Shown here one piece after another: positions 8,480-17,901 of a stretch of DNA of 50,572 bases. The number at the start of each line of letters is the position of its first letter. The stretch's first letter is position 1. Made by a program: the position numbers and the translations under genes. This DNA comes from Chryseobacterium sp. Leaf201. GTDB taxonomy: Bacteria > Bacteroidota > Bacteroidia > Flavobacteriales > Weeksellaceae. The stretch is from NCBI RefSeq assembly GCF_001421435.1, contig NZ_LMKA01000058.1, forward strand, positions 497 through 51,068. Reading direction: 5' to 3'. The notes under the pieces are model-generated. The model did no database searches. It was not told the DNA's origin and worked only from the letters and a program-made list of their open reading frames with translations.

Positions 8480-8770
8480 ATGTCAGTTATTATTAAACCA
8501 GTTATATCAGAAAAGGCTAATTACCTTACAGATTTAAGAGGTTCTTATTCTTTCTTAGTGAATCCTAAGGCGAATAAAATCCAGATTAAAAAAGCTGTAG
8601 AAGCGGCTTACGGTGTAAAAGTAGCAGACGTTAACACAATGATTTATGCTCCGAAGGTTTCTTCGAAATACACTAAAAAAGGTCTTCAGGTTGGAAAGAC
8701 AAACAAATTGAAAAAAGCGATAATTAAACTTGTTGAAGGTGATGTTATCGATATTTTTGCCGTAAATTAA
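8480..8770 (+). CDS. rplW: 50S ribosomal protein L23
   Basis: The protein has 96 residues and begins with the L23 pattern IIKPVISEKA. It binds 23S rRNA domain III and sits at the tunnel exit as docking site for trigger factor and SRP. The order L4-L23-L2 is the standard S10-operon order. The length is normal, with no extension. Confidence 0.97.
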   Translation: MSVIIKPVISEKANYLTDLRGSYSFLVNPKANKIQIKKAVEAAYGVKVADVNTMIYAPKVSSKYTKKGLQVGKTNKLKKAIIKLVEGDVIDIFAVN

Positions 8771-8792
8771 TTATTAATTATAAATAATAGTA

Positions 8793-9614
8793 ATGTCTGT
8801 TAGAAAATTAAAACCTATCACCCCGGGACAGAGATTCAGAGTTGTTAACAATTTTGAGGAAATTACTACCAACAAGCCAGAGAAGTCTCTAACGGTTGGT
8901 ATTAGTAAGTCAGGTGGACGTAACCAAACTGGTAAAATGACCATGCGTTACACCGGCGGTGGACACAAAAAGAAATACAGAATTATCGACTTCAAAAGAA
9001 ACAAAGCAAATGTTGAAGCAACGGTAAAAACTGTAGAATATGATCCAAACAGAACTGCATTTATCGCTTTATTAGAATATGCTGACGGAGAGAAGAGATA
9101 TATCATCGCTCCGAACGGTATCAAAGTAGATCAGAAAGTAGTTTCAGGAGAAAGCGTAGAGCCTAACGTAGGAAACGCAATGAAATTGAAAAATATTCCA
9201 TTGGGTACTGTAATTTCTTGTGTTGAAATGAAGCCTGGTCAGGGTGCCATTTTAGCAAGAAGTGCAGGTTCTTCGGCTCAGTTAACTTCAAGAGACGGAA
9301 AATATGCGATTATCAAGTTGCCTTCAGGAGAATCCAGAATGATTCTTACAGAATGTATGGCAATGATTGGTTCAGTTTCTAACTCAGACCATCAGTTAAC
9401 CGTATCAGGTAAGGCTGGTAGAAGCAGATGGTTAGGGAGAAGACCAAGAACAAGACCGGTAGTAATGAACCCTGTGGATCACCCGATGGGTGGTGGTGAA
9501 GGACGTTCTTCCGGAGGTCACCCAAGATCTAGAAACGGTATGCCGGCTAAAGGGTACAAAACCAGAAAGAAAAACAAAGCGTCTAACCGTCATATCATAT
9601 CTAAAAGAAAATAA
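8793..9614 (+). CDS. rplB: 50S ribosomal protein L2
   Basis: The protein has 273 residues. The RNA-binding N-terminal part includes [16 protein letters not shown] (about residues 52-67) and the C-terminal part [19 protein letters not shown] then [13 protein letters not shown]. The Met after DHP replaces the His present in E. coli (DHPHGGGEG). L2 supports subunit joining and the peptidyl-transferase centre. The gene ends two bases before rpsS. Confidence 0.98.
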   Translation: MSVRKLKPITPGQRFRVVNNFEEITTNKPEKSLTVGISKSGGRNQTGKMTMRYTGGGHKKKYRIIDFKRNKANVEATVKTVEYDPNRTAFIALLEYADGEKRYIIAPNGIKVDQKVVSGESVEPNVGNAMKLKNIPLGTVISCVEMKPGQGAILARSAGSSAQLTSRDGKYAIIKLPSGESRMILTECMAMIGSVSNSDHQLTVSGKAGRSRWLGRRPRTRPVVMNPVDHPMGGGEGRSSGGHPRSRNGMPAKGYKTRKKNKASNRHIISKRK

Positions 9615-9616
9615 TT

Positions 9617-9895
9617 ATGGCAAGATCACTTAAAAAAGGACCATTCATCGCATATACTTTAGATAAGAAGGTTCAGGCAAACATAGAGTCTGGTAAGAAG
9701 ACAGTTATCAAAACTTGGTCTAGAGCGTCTATGATCTCTCCGGACTTCGTAGGACAGACTATTGCTGTACACAACGGGAAATCTTTTATCCCGGTTTACG
9801 TTACAGAAAACATGGTAGGTCACAAGTTAGGGGAATTTTCTCCAACAAGATCTTTCAGAGGTCATGGTGGTAACAAAAATAAAGGTAGCAGATAA
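9617..9895 (+). CDS. rpsS: 30S ribosomal protein S19
   Basis: The protein has 92 residues with the S19 start ARSLKKGPF and the C-terminal [15 protein letters not shown] motif. It forms the 30S head with S13. The spacing to both neighbours is two bases, so translation is probably continuous along L2-S19-L22. Confidence 0.98.
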   Translation: MARSLKKGPFIAYTLDKKVQANIESGKKTVIKTWSRASMISPDFVGQTIAVHNGKSFIPVYVTENMVGHKLGEFSPTRSFRGHGGNKNKGSR

Positions 9896-9897
9896 TC

Positions 9898-10296
9898 ATG
9901 GGATCAAGAAAAAGAGAAAGTGCATTAGCACGTAAATTAACAAATCAGGATGTAGTAAAAGCATTACATAATGATTGCCCGTCTTCTCCAAGAAAGATGA
10001 GATTAGTAGCTGATATCATCAGAGGAGTAGAAGTAGACAAAGCTTTATATATTCTAAAATATTCTAAGAAAGACGCATCTAACAAATTAGAGAAAGTCTT
10101 ACTTTCAGCAATGGCCAACTGGCAGGCAAAAAACGAAGGTGCTGATATCGAAGAGGCAAACCTTATCGTTAAAGAAATTTTTGTAGACAGTGCAAGACAA
10201 TTGAAGAGACTGAGACCGGCTCCGCAAGGTAGAGGGTACAGAATCAGAAAAAGATCAAACCACATTACGCTAATCTTAGGTACAAAAGAAAATTAA
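9898..10296 (+). CDS. rplV: 50S ribosomal protein L22
   Basis: The protein has 132 residues, a little longer than the roughly 110 of E. coli because of an N-terminal extension. [15 protein letters not shown] and the C-terminal [20 protein letters not shown] hairpin, the tunnel-lining loop, are intact. Mutations in this loop give macrolide resistance in other species; nothing abnormal is seen here. Confidence 0.98.
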   Translation: MGSRKRESALARKLTNQDVVKALHNDCPSSPRKMRLVADIIRGVEVDKALYILKYSKKDASNKLEKVLLSAMANWQAKNEGADIEEANLIVKEIFVDSARQLKRLRPAPQGRGYRIRKRSNHITLILGTKEN

Positions 10297-10303
10297 TCAA
10301 GGT

Positions 10304-11074
10304 ATGGGACAGAAGACAAATCCAATTGGTAATAGATTAGGTATCATCAGAGGATGGGATTCTAACTGGTTTGGTGGAAACGATTATGGAGACAGAATCG
10401 CTGAAGACTACAAAATCAGAAGATACCTTGAGGCTAGACTATCTAAAGGTGGAATTTCAAGAATTTATATTGAAAGAACATTAAAATTAGTAACAGTTAC
10501 AATCACTACTGCTAGACCGGGATTAATCATCGGTAAAGGAGGTCAGGAAGTTGATAAATTGAAAGAAGAATTGAAGAAACTTACAAAAAAGGATATTCAA
10601 ATCAATATTTTCGAAATCAAAAGACCTGAACTTGATGCAGTATTGGTAGCTGACAGCATCGCTAAGCAGATCGAAAACAGAATCTCTTACAGAAGAGCTG
10701 TTAAGATGGCGATTGCAGGTACAATGAGAATGGGGGCAGAAGGTATCAAAGTTCAGATCTCAGGTAGATTGAACGGTGCTGAAATGGCAAGAAGCGAATC
10801 TTTCAAAGACGGAAGAATTCCTTTGTCTACTTTCAGAGCTGATATTGATTATCACATTGGTGAGGCATTAACTCAGTACGGAAAACTAGGTGTTAAGGTT
10901 TGGATCATGAAAGGTGAAGTTTACGGTAAAAGAGAACTTTCTCCTCTAGTGGGACAACAGAAAAAAGGCGGTCCTTCCGGAGACAGAGACAGAAGAGATA
11001 ACAGAGGAGGCGGAGACAGAAGGGATAACAGAGGACCTAGAAAAAACAACAATAATAATAACAATAATAATTAA
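10304..11074 (+). CDS. rpsC: 30S ribosomal protein S3, with Asn-rich tail
   Basis: The protein has 256 residues. The KH domain signature [14 protein letters not shown] is at residues 73-86 and the S3 C-terminal domain runs to about residue 215. After that comes an unusual tail of about 40 residues: [19 protein letters not shown] basic repeats ending in nine consecutive Asn codons (AAC/AAT). S3 lies at the mRNA entry channel, so the tail would project near incoming mRNA. The AAY microsatellite at 11045-11071 could vary in length between strains. The gene is followed by a 97-base repeat-rich gap. Confidence 0.97.
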   Translation: MGQKTNPIGNRLGIIRGWDSNWFGGNDYGDRIAEDYKIRRYLEARLSKGGISRIYIERTLKLVTVTITTARPGLIIGKGGQEVDKLKEELKKLTKKDIQINIFEIKRPELDAVLVADSIAKQIENRISYRRAVKMAIAGTMRMGAEGIKVQISGRLNGAEMARSESFKDGRIPLSTFRADIDYHIGEALTQYGKLGVKVWIMKGEVYGKRELSPLVGQQKKGGPSGDRDRRDNRGGGDRRDNRGPRKNNNNNNNNN

Positions 11075-11077
11075 AAA

Positions 11078-11161
11078 TTTTAGATAGAAATTTTGAATTT
11101 TAAATTACCGTTACTTTTTTAAAATAAGAAAAATCTAAAATCTAAAATCTAAAATCTAAAA
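11078..11161. repeat. Heptamer repeat block between rpsC and rplP
   Basis: Four perfect copies of TCTAAAA occupy 11134-11161. On the left side of the same gap the inverse TTTTAGA (11078-11084) is followed by degenerate 7-base units ending in AATT, so the gap is bounded by inverted heptamer arrays. It resembles the arrays around the four-helix-bundle gene at 40941-41306, but holds no gene. Confidence 0.75.
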
Positions 11162-11171
11162 TTTAGAAATT

Positions 11172-11597
11172 ATGTTACAACCAAAAAGAACCAAATTCCG
11201 TAGAGTTCATAAGATGAAGATGAAGGGGACTGCCCAGAGAGGTAATCAACTTGCTTATGGAACTTTCGGGATCAAGGCGACAGAAGGTGCTTGGATCACT
11301 GCGAGACAAATTGAAGCTGCGCGTATTGCTGCAACAAGATATATGAAGAGAGAAGGTCAGTTATGGATCAAAATCTTCCCGGATAAGCCAATTACCAAGA
11401 AACCAGCCGAAGTAAGGATGGGTAAAGGTAAAGGTGCCGTGGAATATTGGGTAGCTGTAGTAAAACCAGGTAAAATTATGTTCGAAATCGGAGGTGTACC
11501 TTACGAGATCGCAAAAGAAGCCCTTAGGCTTGCTGCACAGAAATTACCGGTAGTTACCAGATTCATAGTTGCTAACGATTTTGTTAAACCCCTTTAA
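11172..11597 (+). CDS. rplP: 50S ribosomal protein L16
   Basis: The protein has 141 residues and begins [19 protein letters not shown], the bacterial L16 start. The downstream [22 protein letters not shown] and [18 protein letters not shown] blocks are all present. L16 helps position tRNA in the A and P sites. It is the first gene after the repeat block, so its expression depends on readthrough of that block or an unseen promoter inside it. Confidence 0.98.
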   Translation: MLQPKRTKFRRVHKMKMKGTAQRGNQLAYGTFGIKATEGAWITARQIEAARIAATRYMKREGQLWIKIFPDKPITKKPAEVRMGKGKGAVEYWVAVVKPGKIMFEIGGVPYEIAKEALRLAAQKLPVVTRFIVANDFVKPL

Positions 11598-11609
11598 TCT
11601 TTGTATACA

Positions 11610-11795
11610 ATGAAAAAAGCTGATATTAAAAATTTAAGCGCGGGTGACCTTCAAGCTCAACTTACTGAAGCAAAAGCTCAATATTCAAAACTGAAATTGG
11701 CTCATGCAATCAGCCCAGTTGAAAACCCGATCCAAATCAAAGATTTGAGAAGAACAATCGCCAGACTAAATACTGAGTTAACTAACAAACAATAA
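11610..11795 (+). CDS. rpmC: 50S ribosomal protein L29
   Basis: The protein has 61 residues from the ATG at 11610. A TTG nine bases earlier could also open the frame, but the ATG gives the standard L29 start (MKKADIKNLSAGDLQ) and length. L29 is a two-helix protein at the tunnel exit beside L23. The conserved segment PIQIKDLRRTIARLNT is near the C-terminus. Confidence 0.96.
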   Translation: MKKADIKNLSAGDLQAQLTEAKAQYSKLKLAHAISPVENPIQIKDLRRTIARLNTELTNKQ

Positions 11796-11807
11796 TTTCA
11801 TTTTACA

Positions 11808-12062
11808 ATGGATAGAAATTTAAGAAAAGAAAGAATCGGAGTGGTTTCCAGCAATAAAATGGAAAAAACTATTGTTGTTAGCGAGACTACCAGAGTAAAG
11901 CACCCGATGTACGGTAAATTCGTTTTGAAAACGAAAAAATATACTGCACACGACGAGAACAACGAATGCACAGAGGGCGATACAGTTCTGATCCAGGAAA
12001 CTAGACCGATGAGCAAGAGCAAGAGATGGAGATTAGTAAGAATCATTGAAAAAGCTAAGTAA
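11808..12062 (+). CDS. rpsQ: 30S ribosomal protein S17
   Basis: The protein has 84 residues with the family blocks [28 protein letters not shown] and [20 protein letters not shown]. It is an early-assembly OB-fold protein binding the 5' domain of 16S rRNA. It is the normal L29-S17-L14 order, with two bases before rplN. Confidence 0.98.
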   Translation: MDRNLRKERIGVVSSNKMEKTIVVSETTRVKHPMYGKFVLKTKKYTAHDENNECTEGDTVLIQETRPMSKSKRWRLVRIIEKAK

Positions 12063-12064
12063 TA

Positions 12065-12433
12065 ATGTTACAAACAGAATCAAGATTAAAAGTTGCTGAT
12101 AACACAGGTGCCAAAGAAGTATTGGTTATCAGAGTTCTGGGAGGAACCAGAAGAAGATATGCTTCAGTTGGTGATAAAATCGTTGTTACTATCAAAGATT
12201 CCACACCATCAGGAAACGCAAAGAAAGGTCAGGTATCTAAAGCTGTCGTAGTAAGAACTAAAAAAGCGGTAAGAAGAAAAGATGGTTCATACATCAAATT
12301 CGAAGACAACGCTTGTGTATTGCTAAACGCAGCAGGAGAAATGAGAGGAACCCGTGTTTTCGGACCGGTTGCCCGTGAGTTGAGAGACAAAGAATATATG
12401 AAAATCATTTCATTAGCTCCTGAAGTACTTTAA
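12065..12433 (+). CDS. rplN: 50S ribosomal protein L14
   Basis: The protein has 122 residues, exactly the usual length. It begins [19 protein letters not shown] and ends with [23 protein letters not shown], both strongly conserved. L14 forms part of the subunit interface and is the docking site of the silencing factor RsfS. First gene of the spc-type section. Confidence 0.98.
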   Translation: MLQTESRLKVADNTGAKEVLVIRVLGGTRRRYASVGDKIVVTIKDSTPSGNAKKGQVSKAVVVRTKKAVRRKDGSYIKFEDNACVLLNAAGEMRGTRVFGPVARELRDKEYMKIISLAPEVL

Positions 12434-12451
12434 TATTTAAAATTTAAAAAA

Positions 12452-12778
12452 ATGTCAAAGTTAAAAATAAAAAGAGGAGATAACGTAATCATTACCACTG
12501 GTAAAAAAGATATCAAAGGTAAGACAGGTGAAGTTATTGAAGTGATCAAAAAAGAAGGAAGAGACCCGAGAGTTATTGTAGCAGGACTTAACATCGTTAA
12601 AAAACACGTTAAGCCTTCCGCTTCAAACCCTCAAGGAGGAATTACTGAAAAAGAAGCTTCTATTCATATCTCAAACGTAGCTTTAGTTGGTAAAGACGGA
12701 AAAGCAATCAAAGTAGGTTATAAAACCGAAGGAGATAAGAAAGTAAGAATCGATAAAAAAACGGGTGAAACTTTATAA
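12452..12778 (+). CDS. rplX: 50S ribosomal protein L24
   Basis: The protein has 108 residues. The KOW motif is at the start (KIKRGDNVIITTGKKDIKGK). L24 initiates 50S assembly at the 5' end of 23S rRNA. The C-terminal KVGYKTEGDKKVRIDKKTGE is typical. The length is normal. Confidence 0.97.
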   Translation: MSKLKIKRGDNVIITTGKKDIKGKTGEVIEVIKKEGRDPRVIVAGLNIVKKHVKPSASNPQGGITEKEASIHISNVALVGKDGKAIKVGYKTEGDKKVRIDKKTGETL

Positions 12779-12791
12779 TTTTAAATAACAC

Positions 12792-13343
12792 ATGGAATAT
12801 ATAGCAAGACCCAAGAAAGCATATAAAGAAACAATTGTTCCTGCAATGATGGAAGAATTTGGGTACAAGTCAGTAATGCAGGTGCCTAAATTGGAAAAGA
12901 TCATCCTTTCCCAAGGGTTAGGTGATGCCACTGCAGACAAAAAGATCATTGATTATGCTGTAGAAGAGCTTACAAATATCACCGGCCAAAAGGCTGTTGG
13001 TACCATCTCTAAGAAAGATGAGGCTGCCTTCAAATTGAGAAAAGGAATGCCGGTAGGAGCTAAAGTTACTTTAAGAGCACATAAAATGTATGAGTTCTTA
13101 GACAGATTAACTTCTTCCGCATTGCCGAGAATCAGAGATTTCTCTGGAATCAAGGCTGACGGTTTCGACGGTAGAGGTAACTATAACTTAGGAATTACTG
13201 AGCAGATCATTTTCCCTGAGATCGTTATCGACAAAGTGAAAAAAATCCAGGGGATGGACATCACTTTCGTTACAACTGCTAAGACAGATAAAGAAGCGAA
13301 AGCATTATTAACTCACTTCGGTTTACCATTCAAAAAGAACTAA
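12792..13343 (+). CDS. rplE: 50S ribosomal protein L5
   Basis: The protein has 183 residues. Conserved blocks include [42 protein letters not shown] and [16 protein letters not shown]. It binds 5S rRNA and contacts the P-site tRNA. The gene is followed after three bases by rpsN. Confidence 0.98.
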   Translation: MEYIARPKKAYKETIVPAMMEEFGYKSVMQVPKLEKIILSQGLGDATADKKIIDYAVEELTNITGQKAVGTISKKDEAAFKLRKGMPVGAKVTLRAHKMYEFLDRLTSSALPRIRDFSGIKADGFDGRGNYNLGITEQIIFPEIVIDKVKKIQGMDITFVTTAKTDKEAKALLTHFGLPFKKN

Positions 13344-13346
13344 GAA

Positions 13347-13616
13347 ATGGCTAAAGAATCAATGAAAGCGCGTGAGCGCAAGAGAGAAGCACTAGTTGCT
13401 AAATACGCTGACAAAAGAAAAGCTCTTAAAGAAGCAGGTGATTATGAAGGACTTCAGAAATTACCGAAAAATGCTTCTCCTGTGAGATTGCACAACAGAT
13501 GTAAACTGACAGGGAGACCAAGAGGGTACATGAGAACGTTCGGAATTTCCAGAGTAACTTTCAGAGAAATGGCAAACAACGGTCTTATCCCGGGAGTTAA
13601 AAAAGCCAGTTGGTAA
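13347..13616 (+). CDS. rpsN: 30S ribosomal protein S14, zinc-free type
   Basis: The protein has 89 residues, the length of the long, zinc-independent (C-) form. Only one Cys is present ([14 protein letters not shown]) where the zinc form has two CxxC pairs. The conserved [21 protein letters not shown] follows, and the ending KKASW is canonical. After it the operon has a 149-base gap containing a hairpin before rpsH. Confidence 0.98.
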   Translation: MAKESMKARERKREALVAKYADKRKALKEAGDYEGLQKLPKNASPVRLHNRCKLTGRPRGYMRTFGISRVTFREMANNGLIPGVKKASW

Positions 13617-13672
13617 TTAATACTCATTAAAAAATCGGGACAATTAAGTTGTCTGGATACTAGAGATACAAA

Positions 13673-13706
13673 AATATCAGACCGAAGTTTTCTGAAGTCT
13701 GATATT
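13673..13706 (+). promoter_or_regulatory. Hairpin in the rpsN-rpsH gap
   Basis: AATATCAGAC and GTCTGATATT form a perfect 10-bp stem with a 14-base loop, followed by TTATTC. It resembles a weak terminator or RNase processing site inside the operon. The 149-base gap is unusually long for this operon, so regulation of the downstream genes is plausible but unproven. Confidence 0.6.
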
Positions 13707-13765
13707 TTATTCTTCAAGTCCTTGCAATACTGATTGTTCTTTAACCAATAATTTATAAAAGAAAA

Positions 13766-14164
13766 ATGGTAACAGATCCAATTTCAGATTTCCTAACAAG
13801 AGTAAGGAACGCACAAAGCGCAGGCCACAAAGTGGTGGAAATTCCTGCATCGAAAATCAAAAAGGAGATTACTAAGATTTTATTTGATCAGGGGTATATC
13901 TTAAACTTTAAGTTTGAGGAAAGCGCTGTTCAGGGTACAATCAAAATCGCTTTAAAGTACGACAAGCAAACCAACAAACCGGCTATCAAGTCTATTCAGA
14001 GAGCTTCAAGACCAGGTTTGAGACAGTACAAAGGTTCTACGGAACTTCCAAGAGTACTGAACGGTTTGGGTATTTCTATCATCTCTACTTCTAAAGGAGT
14101 AATGACTGACAAGAAAGCTAGAGAAGAGAAAGTAGGCGGTGAAGTAATCTGCTATGTTTATTAA
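13766..14164 (+). CDS. rpsH: 30S ribosomal protein S8
   Basis: The protein has 132 residues, starting MVTDPISDFLTRVRNAQ and ending in STSKGVMTDKKAREEKVGGEVICYVY, both canonical. S8 binds helix 21 of 16S rRNA, and in E. coli it represses the spc operon by binding near the L5 gene. Here the gap just before rpsH carries a hairpin that could be such a site, but I cannot show an S8-like target. Confidence 0.98.
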   Translation: MVTDPISDFLTRVRNAQSAGHKVVEIPASKIKKEITKILFDQGYILNFKFEESAVQGTIKIALKYDKQTNKPAIKSIQRASRPGLRQYKGSTELPRVLNGLGISIISTSKGVMTDKKAREEKVGGEVICYVY

Positions 14165-14181
14165 TTTTTAATCACAGGAAA

Positions 14182-14727
14182 ATGTCAAGAATTGGTAAAG
14201 CAATTATAACAGTTCCAGCAGGAATTACCATTACTGAAAACAACGGTGTGGTAACAGCCAAAGGTCCAAAAGGAGAACTTTCTCAGGAGCTTACAGCAGG
14301 AATTACTTTAGAACAGAATGATGGTATACTTACAGTAAACAGACCATCCGAGTCTAAACAACACAAAGCGCTTCACGGTTTATACAGAGCGTTAATTGCC
14401 AACATGATCGTTGGTGTAAATGAAGGTTTCGAAAAGAAACTGGAATTAGTAGGGGTAGGATACAGAGCATCACACACAGGACAAAAACTTGAGTTGGCTT
14501 TAGGATTCTCTCACGGTATCGTATTGGAGCTTCCGGCGGAAGTGAAAGTAGATACATTGACTGAAAAAGGTAAAAATCCAATTATTACTTTAACGTCTTA
14601 TGACAAGCAACTTCTTGGGATGGTAGCGGCGAAAATCCGTTCATTCAGAAAGCCTGAGCCGTACAAAGGAAAAGGTGTAAGATTCGTTGGGGAAATTGTT
14701 AGACGTAAAGCTGGTAAATCTGCTTAA
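14182..14727 (+). CDS. rplF: 50S ribosomal protein L6
   Basis: The protein has 181 residues with two repeated L6 folds. Conserved signs are MSRIGKAIITVPAG, the central GVGYRAS and the C-terminal RKPEPYKGKGVRFVGE. It lies near the sarcin-ricin loop. The length and position between S8 and L18 are standard. Confidence 0.98.
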   Translation: MSRIGKAIITVPAGITITENNGVVTAKGPKGELSQELTAGITLEQNDGILTVNRPSESKQHKALHGLYRALIANMIVGVNEGFEKKLELVGVGYRASHTGQKLELALGFSHGIVLELPAEVKVDTLTEKGKNPIITLTSYDKQLLGMVAAKIRSFRKPEPYKGKGVRFVGEIVRRKAGKSA

Positions 14728-14742
14728 TAAATTATAAGTATT

Positions 14743-15096
14743 ATGGCATTAAGTAAATTAGAAAAAAGAATAAGAATAAAAAGAAGAGTAAGAGGGAAAA
14801 TCTCCGGATCTTCTGAATTGCCAAGATTATCTGTATATAAAAGTAATAAGGAAATTTACGCTCAGTTAATCGACGATAACAGTGGAAAAACTTTGGCTTC
14901 CGCTTCTTCCAGAGAGAAAGGAGTTGACGCTAACGGAACTAAAACTGATATTTCTGCTGCTGTAGGTAAAGCTATTGCTGCCAAAGCTATCGCTGCAGGA
15001 ATCGAAAATATAGTATTTGATAGAAACGGATTCGTATATCACGGAAGAGTTAAAGCTCTTGCTGACGGTGCGAGAGAAGCCGGACTTAAATTCTAA
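14743..15096 (+). CDS. rplR: 50S ribosomal protein L18
   Basis: The protein has 117 residues. It begins with the basic 5S-rRNA-binding tail ([18 protein letters not shown]) and ends [19 protein letters not shown]. With L5 it forms the 5S ribonucleoprotein. The length and position are standard. Confidence 0.98.
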   Translation: MALSKLEKRIRIKRRVRGKISGSSELPRLSVYKSNKEIYAQLIDDNSGKTLASASSREKGVDANGTKTDISAAVGKAIAAKAIAAGIENIVFDRNGFVYHGRVKALADGAREAGLKF

Positions 15097-15115
15097 TCAT
15101 TAAATTTCGGAAAAT

Positions 15116-15637
15116 ATGTTAGGACTAGATAATATAGAAAGAGTAAAACCGGGAGGATTAGAACTTAAAGATCGTCTCGTAGCTGTTAACAGAGTAACAA
15201 AAGTAACCAAAGGAGGTAGAGCTTTCGGATTTTCTGCAATTGTTGTTGTAGGAGACGAAGCCGGAACCATCGGTTTTGGATTAGGGAAATCTAAGGAAGT
15301 TGCTTCTGCTATTGCTAAAGCAGTAGAAGACGCTAAGAAAAACTTAGTGAAAGTTCCTGTAATGAACCATACCATTCCTCACCAGACTTCTGCCAGATAT
15401 GGTGGTGCAGATATCTTTTTGAGACCTGCTTCTCACGGTACAGGGCTTATCGCAGGTGGTGCGGTAAGAGCGGTACTTGAATCTGCAGGCGTTCATGATA
15501 TCCTTTCAAAATCCAAAGGATCTTCAAACCCTCACAATGTGGTAAAGGCAACTTTCAAAGCATTGTTAGACATCAGAAGACCGGAAGAAATTGCAAGAAT
15601 GAGAGGAGTTTCTCTAACTAAAGTGTTTAACGGTTAA
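15116..15637 (+). CDS. rpsE: 30S ribosomal protein S5
   Basis: The protein has 173 residues. The double-stranded-RNA-binding part includes [22 protein letters not shown] and the C-terminal part contains [21 protein letters not shown]5 contributes to decoding fidelity and lines the mRNA entry. The GGRAF loop, site of spectinomycin-resistance changes elsewhere, looks ordinary. Confidence 0.98.
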   Translation: MLGLDNIERVKPGGLELKDRLVAVNRVTKVTKGGRAFGFSAIVVVGDEAGTIGFGLGKSKEVASAIAKAVEDAKKNLVKVPVMNHTIPHQTSARYGGADIFLRPASHGTGLIAGGAVRAVLESAGVHDILSKSKGSSNPHNVVKATFKALLDIRRPEEIARMRGVSLTKVFNG

Positions 15638-15647
15638 TAATAAAACA

Positions 15648-15824
15648 ATGGCAACAATTAAAGTAAAGCAAGTAAGAAGCGCTATTGGTAGAACAAAAAC
15701 CCAAAAGAGAACGCTTGAAGCATTAGGATTAAAGAAACTTCACCAAGTTGTAGAGCACGAAGCTACTCCTTCTATCTTAGGAATGATAGCTGCAGTTAGT
15801 CATTTACTTGAAGTTCAAAAATAA
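15648..15824 (+). CDS. rpmD: 50S ribosomal protein L30
   Basis: The protein has 58 residues, read directly from the ATG at 15648 to the TAA at 15822-15824. Its sequence (MATIKVKQVRSAIGRTKTQK then LEALGLKKLHQVVEH) is the L30 pattern, and the location between S5 and L15 is canonical. Confidence 0.97.
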   Translation: MATIKVKQVRSAIGRTKTQKRTLEALGLKKLHQVVEHEATPSILGMIAAVSHLLEVQK

Positions 15825-15843
15825 TTTTAAAACAAAAATTAAA

Positions 15844-16293
15844 ATGAATTTAAACAACATAAAACCTGCTGCAGGTTCTACATTCAATTCAAAAAGAATT
15901 GGTAGAGGACAGGGTACTGGAAAAGGAGGTACGTCTACAAAAGGACACAAAGGTCAGAAAGCAAGAGCCGGTTACTCTCAGAAAATCGGTTTTGAAGGAG
16001 GTCAGATGCCTTTACAGAGAAGATTACCTAAATTCGGTTTCAAAAACGTAAACAGAAAAGAATACAGAGCGATCAACCTGGATGATATTCAGAACTTAAT
16101 TGATACTAAATCTTTAACAGGAGATATTACAAAAGAAGTTTTGGTACAGAACGGTCTGGCTACTAAGAACGAAATAGTGAAAATTATGGGTAGAGGAGAA
16201 TTGAAATCTGCGGTTTCAATTTCGGCTGACAAATTCACTAAATCTGCTGAAGAGCTTATTTCTAAAGCAGGTGGACAAGCAATTACCTTATAA
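15844..16293 (+). CDS. rplO: 50S ribosomal protein L15
   Basis: The protein has 149 residues from the ATG at 15844; a longer frame from 15808 overlaps the rpmD end and adds a basic non-family stretch, so it is rejected. MNLNNIKPAAGSTF and the Gly-rich RIGRGQGTGKGGTSTKGHKG block are typical. Directly upstream of secY. Confidence 0.97.
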   Translation: MNLNNIKPAAGSTFNSKRIGRGQGTGKGGTSTKGHKGQKARAGYSQKIGFEGGQMPLQRRLPKFGFKNVNRKEYRAINLDDIQNLIDTKSLTGDITKEVLVQNGLATKNEIVKIMGRGELKSAVSISADKFTKSAEELISKAGGQAITL

Positions 16294-16302
16294 TAAAAAC
16301 TA

Positions 16303-17682
16303 ATGAAAGAATTTATACAAACACTCAAAAATATTTGGAGCCTTAAAGAATTACGGGATAAAATTATCTTCACTTTAGGGATTATTCTTGTGTATAGATT
16401 CGCATCTTATATCTCGCTGCCTGCAATTAACCTTGCAGAAGTGGGAGATCTCTTAGAGCATTATAAAAGTCAAGGCGGAAACAAGCAGGGAGCAGGTCTC
16501 CTTGGCTTGCTTTCGTCATTTACGGGAGGGGCATTCAGCCATGCTTCCGTGATGGCGTTAGGAATCATGCCTTATATTTCTGCTTCTATTATTGTTCAGT
16601 TGATGGGGATGGCTATTCCTTATCTTCAGAAACTTCAGAAAGATGGAGAGTCAGGTAGAAATACATTGAATCAGATTACCAGATGGTTAACTATTGGGGT
16701 TTGTCTTGTACAGGCGCCTTCTTATTTAACCTCTATCACTCAATTGTTTTTACCGTATGCTCAGTTCCAGTCTGCATATTATGTAGAGCCAAATTCTATC
16801 ATGTTTTGGTTGCCAAGTATTGTTATTTTGGTTGCCGGTTCAGTATTCGCAATGTGGTTGGGTGAGAAAATCACCGACAAAGGTATCGGAAACGGTATCT
16901 CTATCCTGATTATGGTGGGGATCCTTTCAAGATTACCGGAAGCATTCGTACAGGAAATGGCCGTGCAGAACGGAAAAGGAGGAATGGGATCTATCATGAT
17001 CCTTATTGAAGTAATTTTCTGGATGCTGGTAGTTCTTCTGGCGGTGGTATTATCCGTTGCCGTAAGAAAAATACCGATTCAGTATGTAAGCAGAGCTCAG
17101 GCAAGAGGAGGTGTCAACAGAAATCTTATGCAGGGAGCAAGACAGTGGATTCCATTGAAAGTAAATGCTGCCGGTGTAATGCCGATCATCTTTGCCCAGG
17201 CATTGATGTTCGTACCGGGATTATTAACGAAAGTAGATGAGTCAAACACTTTTCTTGCCGGTTTCAAGAATGTTTTTAGCTGGCAGTACAACGTATTGTT
17301 TGCGCTGTTAATTATTATCTTCTCGTTTTTCTATACTGCAATTACCATTCCGGTGAACCAAATGGCTGATGATCTGAAGAGAAACGGAGGCCTGGTACCC
17401 AAGGTAAGACCGGGAAAAGAAACCGCTGATTATTTAGATGATATTTTATCAAAAATTACCTTGCCAGGTGCAATTTTTTTATCTATCTTTGCAGTCCTTC
17501 CGGCAATTGTGCATGGAAGCTTTGTTCAGACAGATGCGTTCGCCCTATTTTTCGGGGGAACATCACTATTGATTATGGTTGGAGTAATTTTAGATACTGT
17601 TCAACAGATTAATACTTATCTGCTGAACCATCATTATGATGGCTTAATGCAGTCTAAATTATCAAGAACGACTGGATATTAA
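16303..17682 (+). CDS. secY: Preprotein translocase subunit SecY
   Basis: The protein has 459 residues with the expected ten membrane segments. SecY forms the protein-conducting channel of the Sec translocon with SecE and SecG. Typical features visible are the N-terminal KELRDKIIFTLGIILVYR, the plug-region GGAFSHASVMALGIMPYISA, and cytosolic loops with QYVSRAQARGG and VNQMADDLKRNGG. It is located after L15, as in most bacteria. The adenylate kinase and methionine aminopeptidase genes that often follow are absent; infA starts three bases later. Confidence 0.98.
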   Translation: MKEFIQTLKNIWSLKELRDKIIFTLGIILVYRFASYISLPAINLAEVGDLLEHYKSQGGNKQGAGLLGLLSSFTGGAFSHASVMALGIMPYISASIIVQLMGMAIPYLQKLQKDGESGRNTLNQITRWLTIGVCLVQAPSYLTSITQLFLPYAQFQSAYYVEPNSIMFWLPSIVILVAGSVFAMWLGEKITDKGIGNGISILIMVGILSRLPEAFVQEMAVQNGKGGMGSIMILIEVIFWMLVVLLAVVLSVAVRKIPIQYVSRAQARGGVNRNLMQGARQWIPLKVNAAGVMPIIFAQALMFVPGLLTKVDESNTFLAGFKNVFSWQYNVLFALLIIIFSFFYTAITIPVNQMADDLKRNGGLVPKVRPGKETADYLDDILSKITLPGAIFLSIFAVLPAIVHGSFVQTDAFALFFGGTSLLIMVGVILDTVQQINTYLLNHHYDGLMQSKLSRTTGY

Positions 17683-17685
17683 TTT

Positions 17686-17901
17686 ATGGCAAAACAAAAA
17701 CATATTGAACAAGACGGCGTTATCACGGAAGCACTTTCGAACGCCCAGTTCCGTGTAGAGCTGGAAAATGGGCATATTCTTATCGCTCATATTTCCGGTA
17801 AAATGAGAATGCATTATATTAAACTTTTACCCGGAGACAAGGTAAAATTAGAAATGTCTCCCTATGATTTATCAAAAGGGAGGATTACGTTTAGATATTA
17901 A
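17686..17901 (+). CDS. infA: Translation initiation factor IF-1
   Basis: The protein has 71 residues, a single OB-fold. [37 protein letters not shown] and KGRITFRY are canonical. It occupies the A site during initiation. It begins three bases after secY and is followed by a stable hairpin before rpmJ. Confidence 0.98.
   Translation: MAKQKHIEQDGVITEALSNAQFRVELENGHILIAHISGKMRMHYIKLLPGDKVKLEMSPYDLSKGRITFRY

Noticed and set aside
15808..15843. Longer L15 start
   Set aside because: It overlaps the rpmD end, and adds a basic stretch not found in L15; the ATG at 15844 gives the family start.
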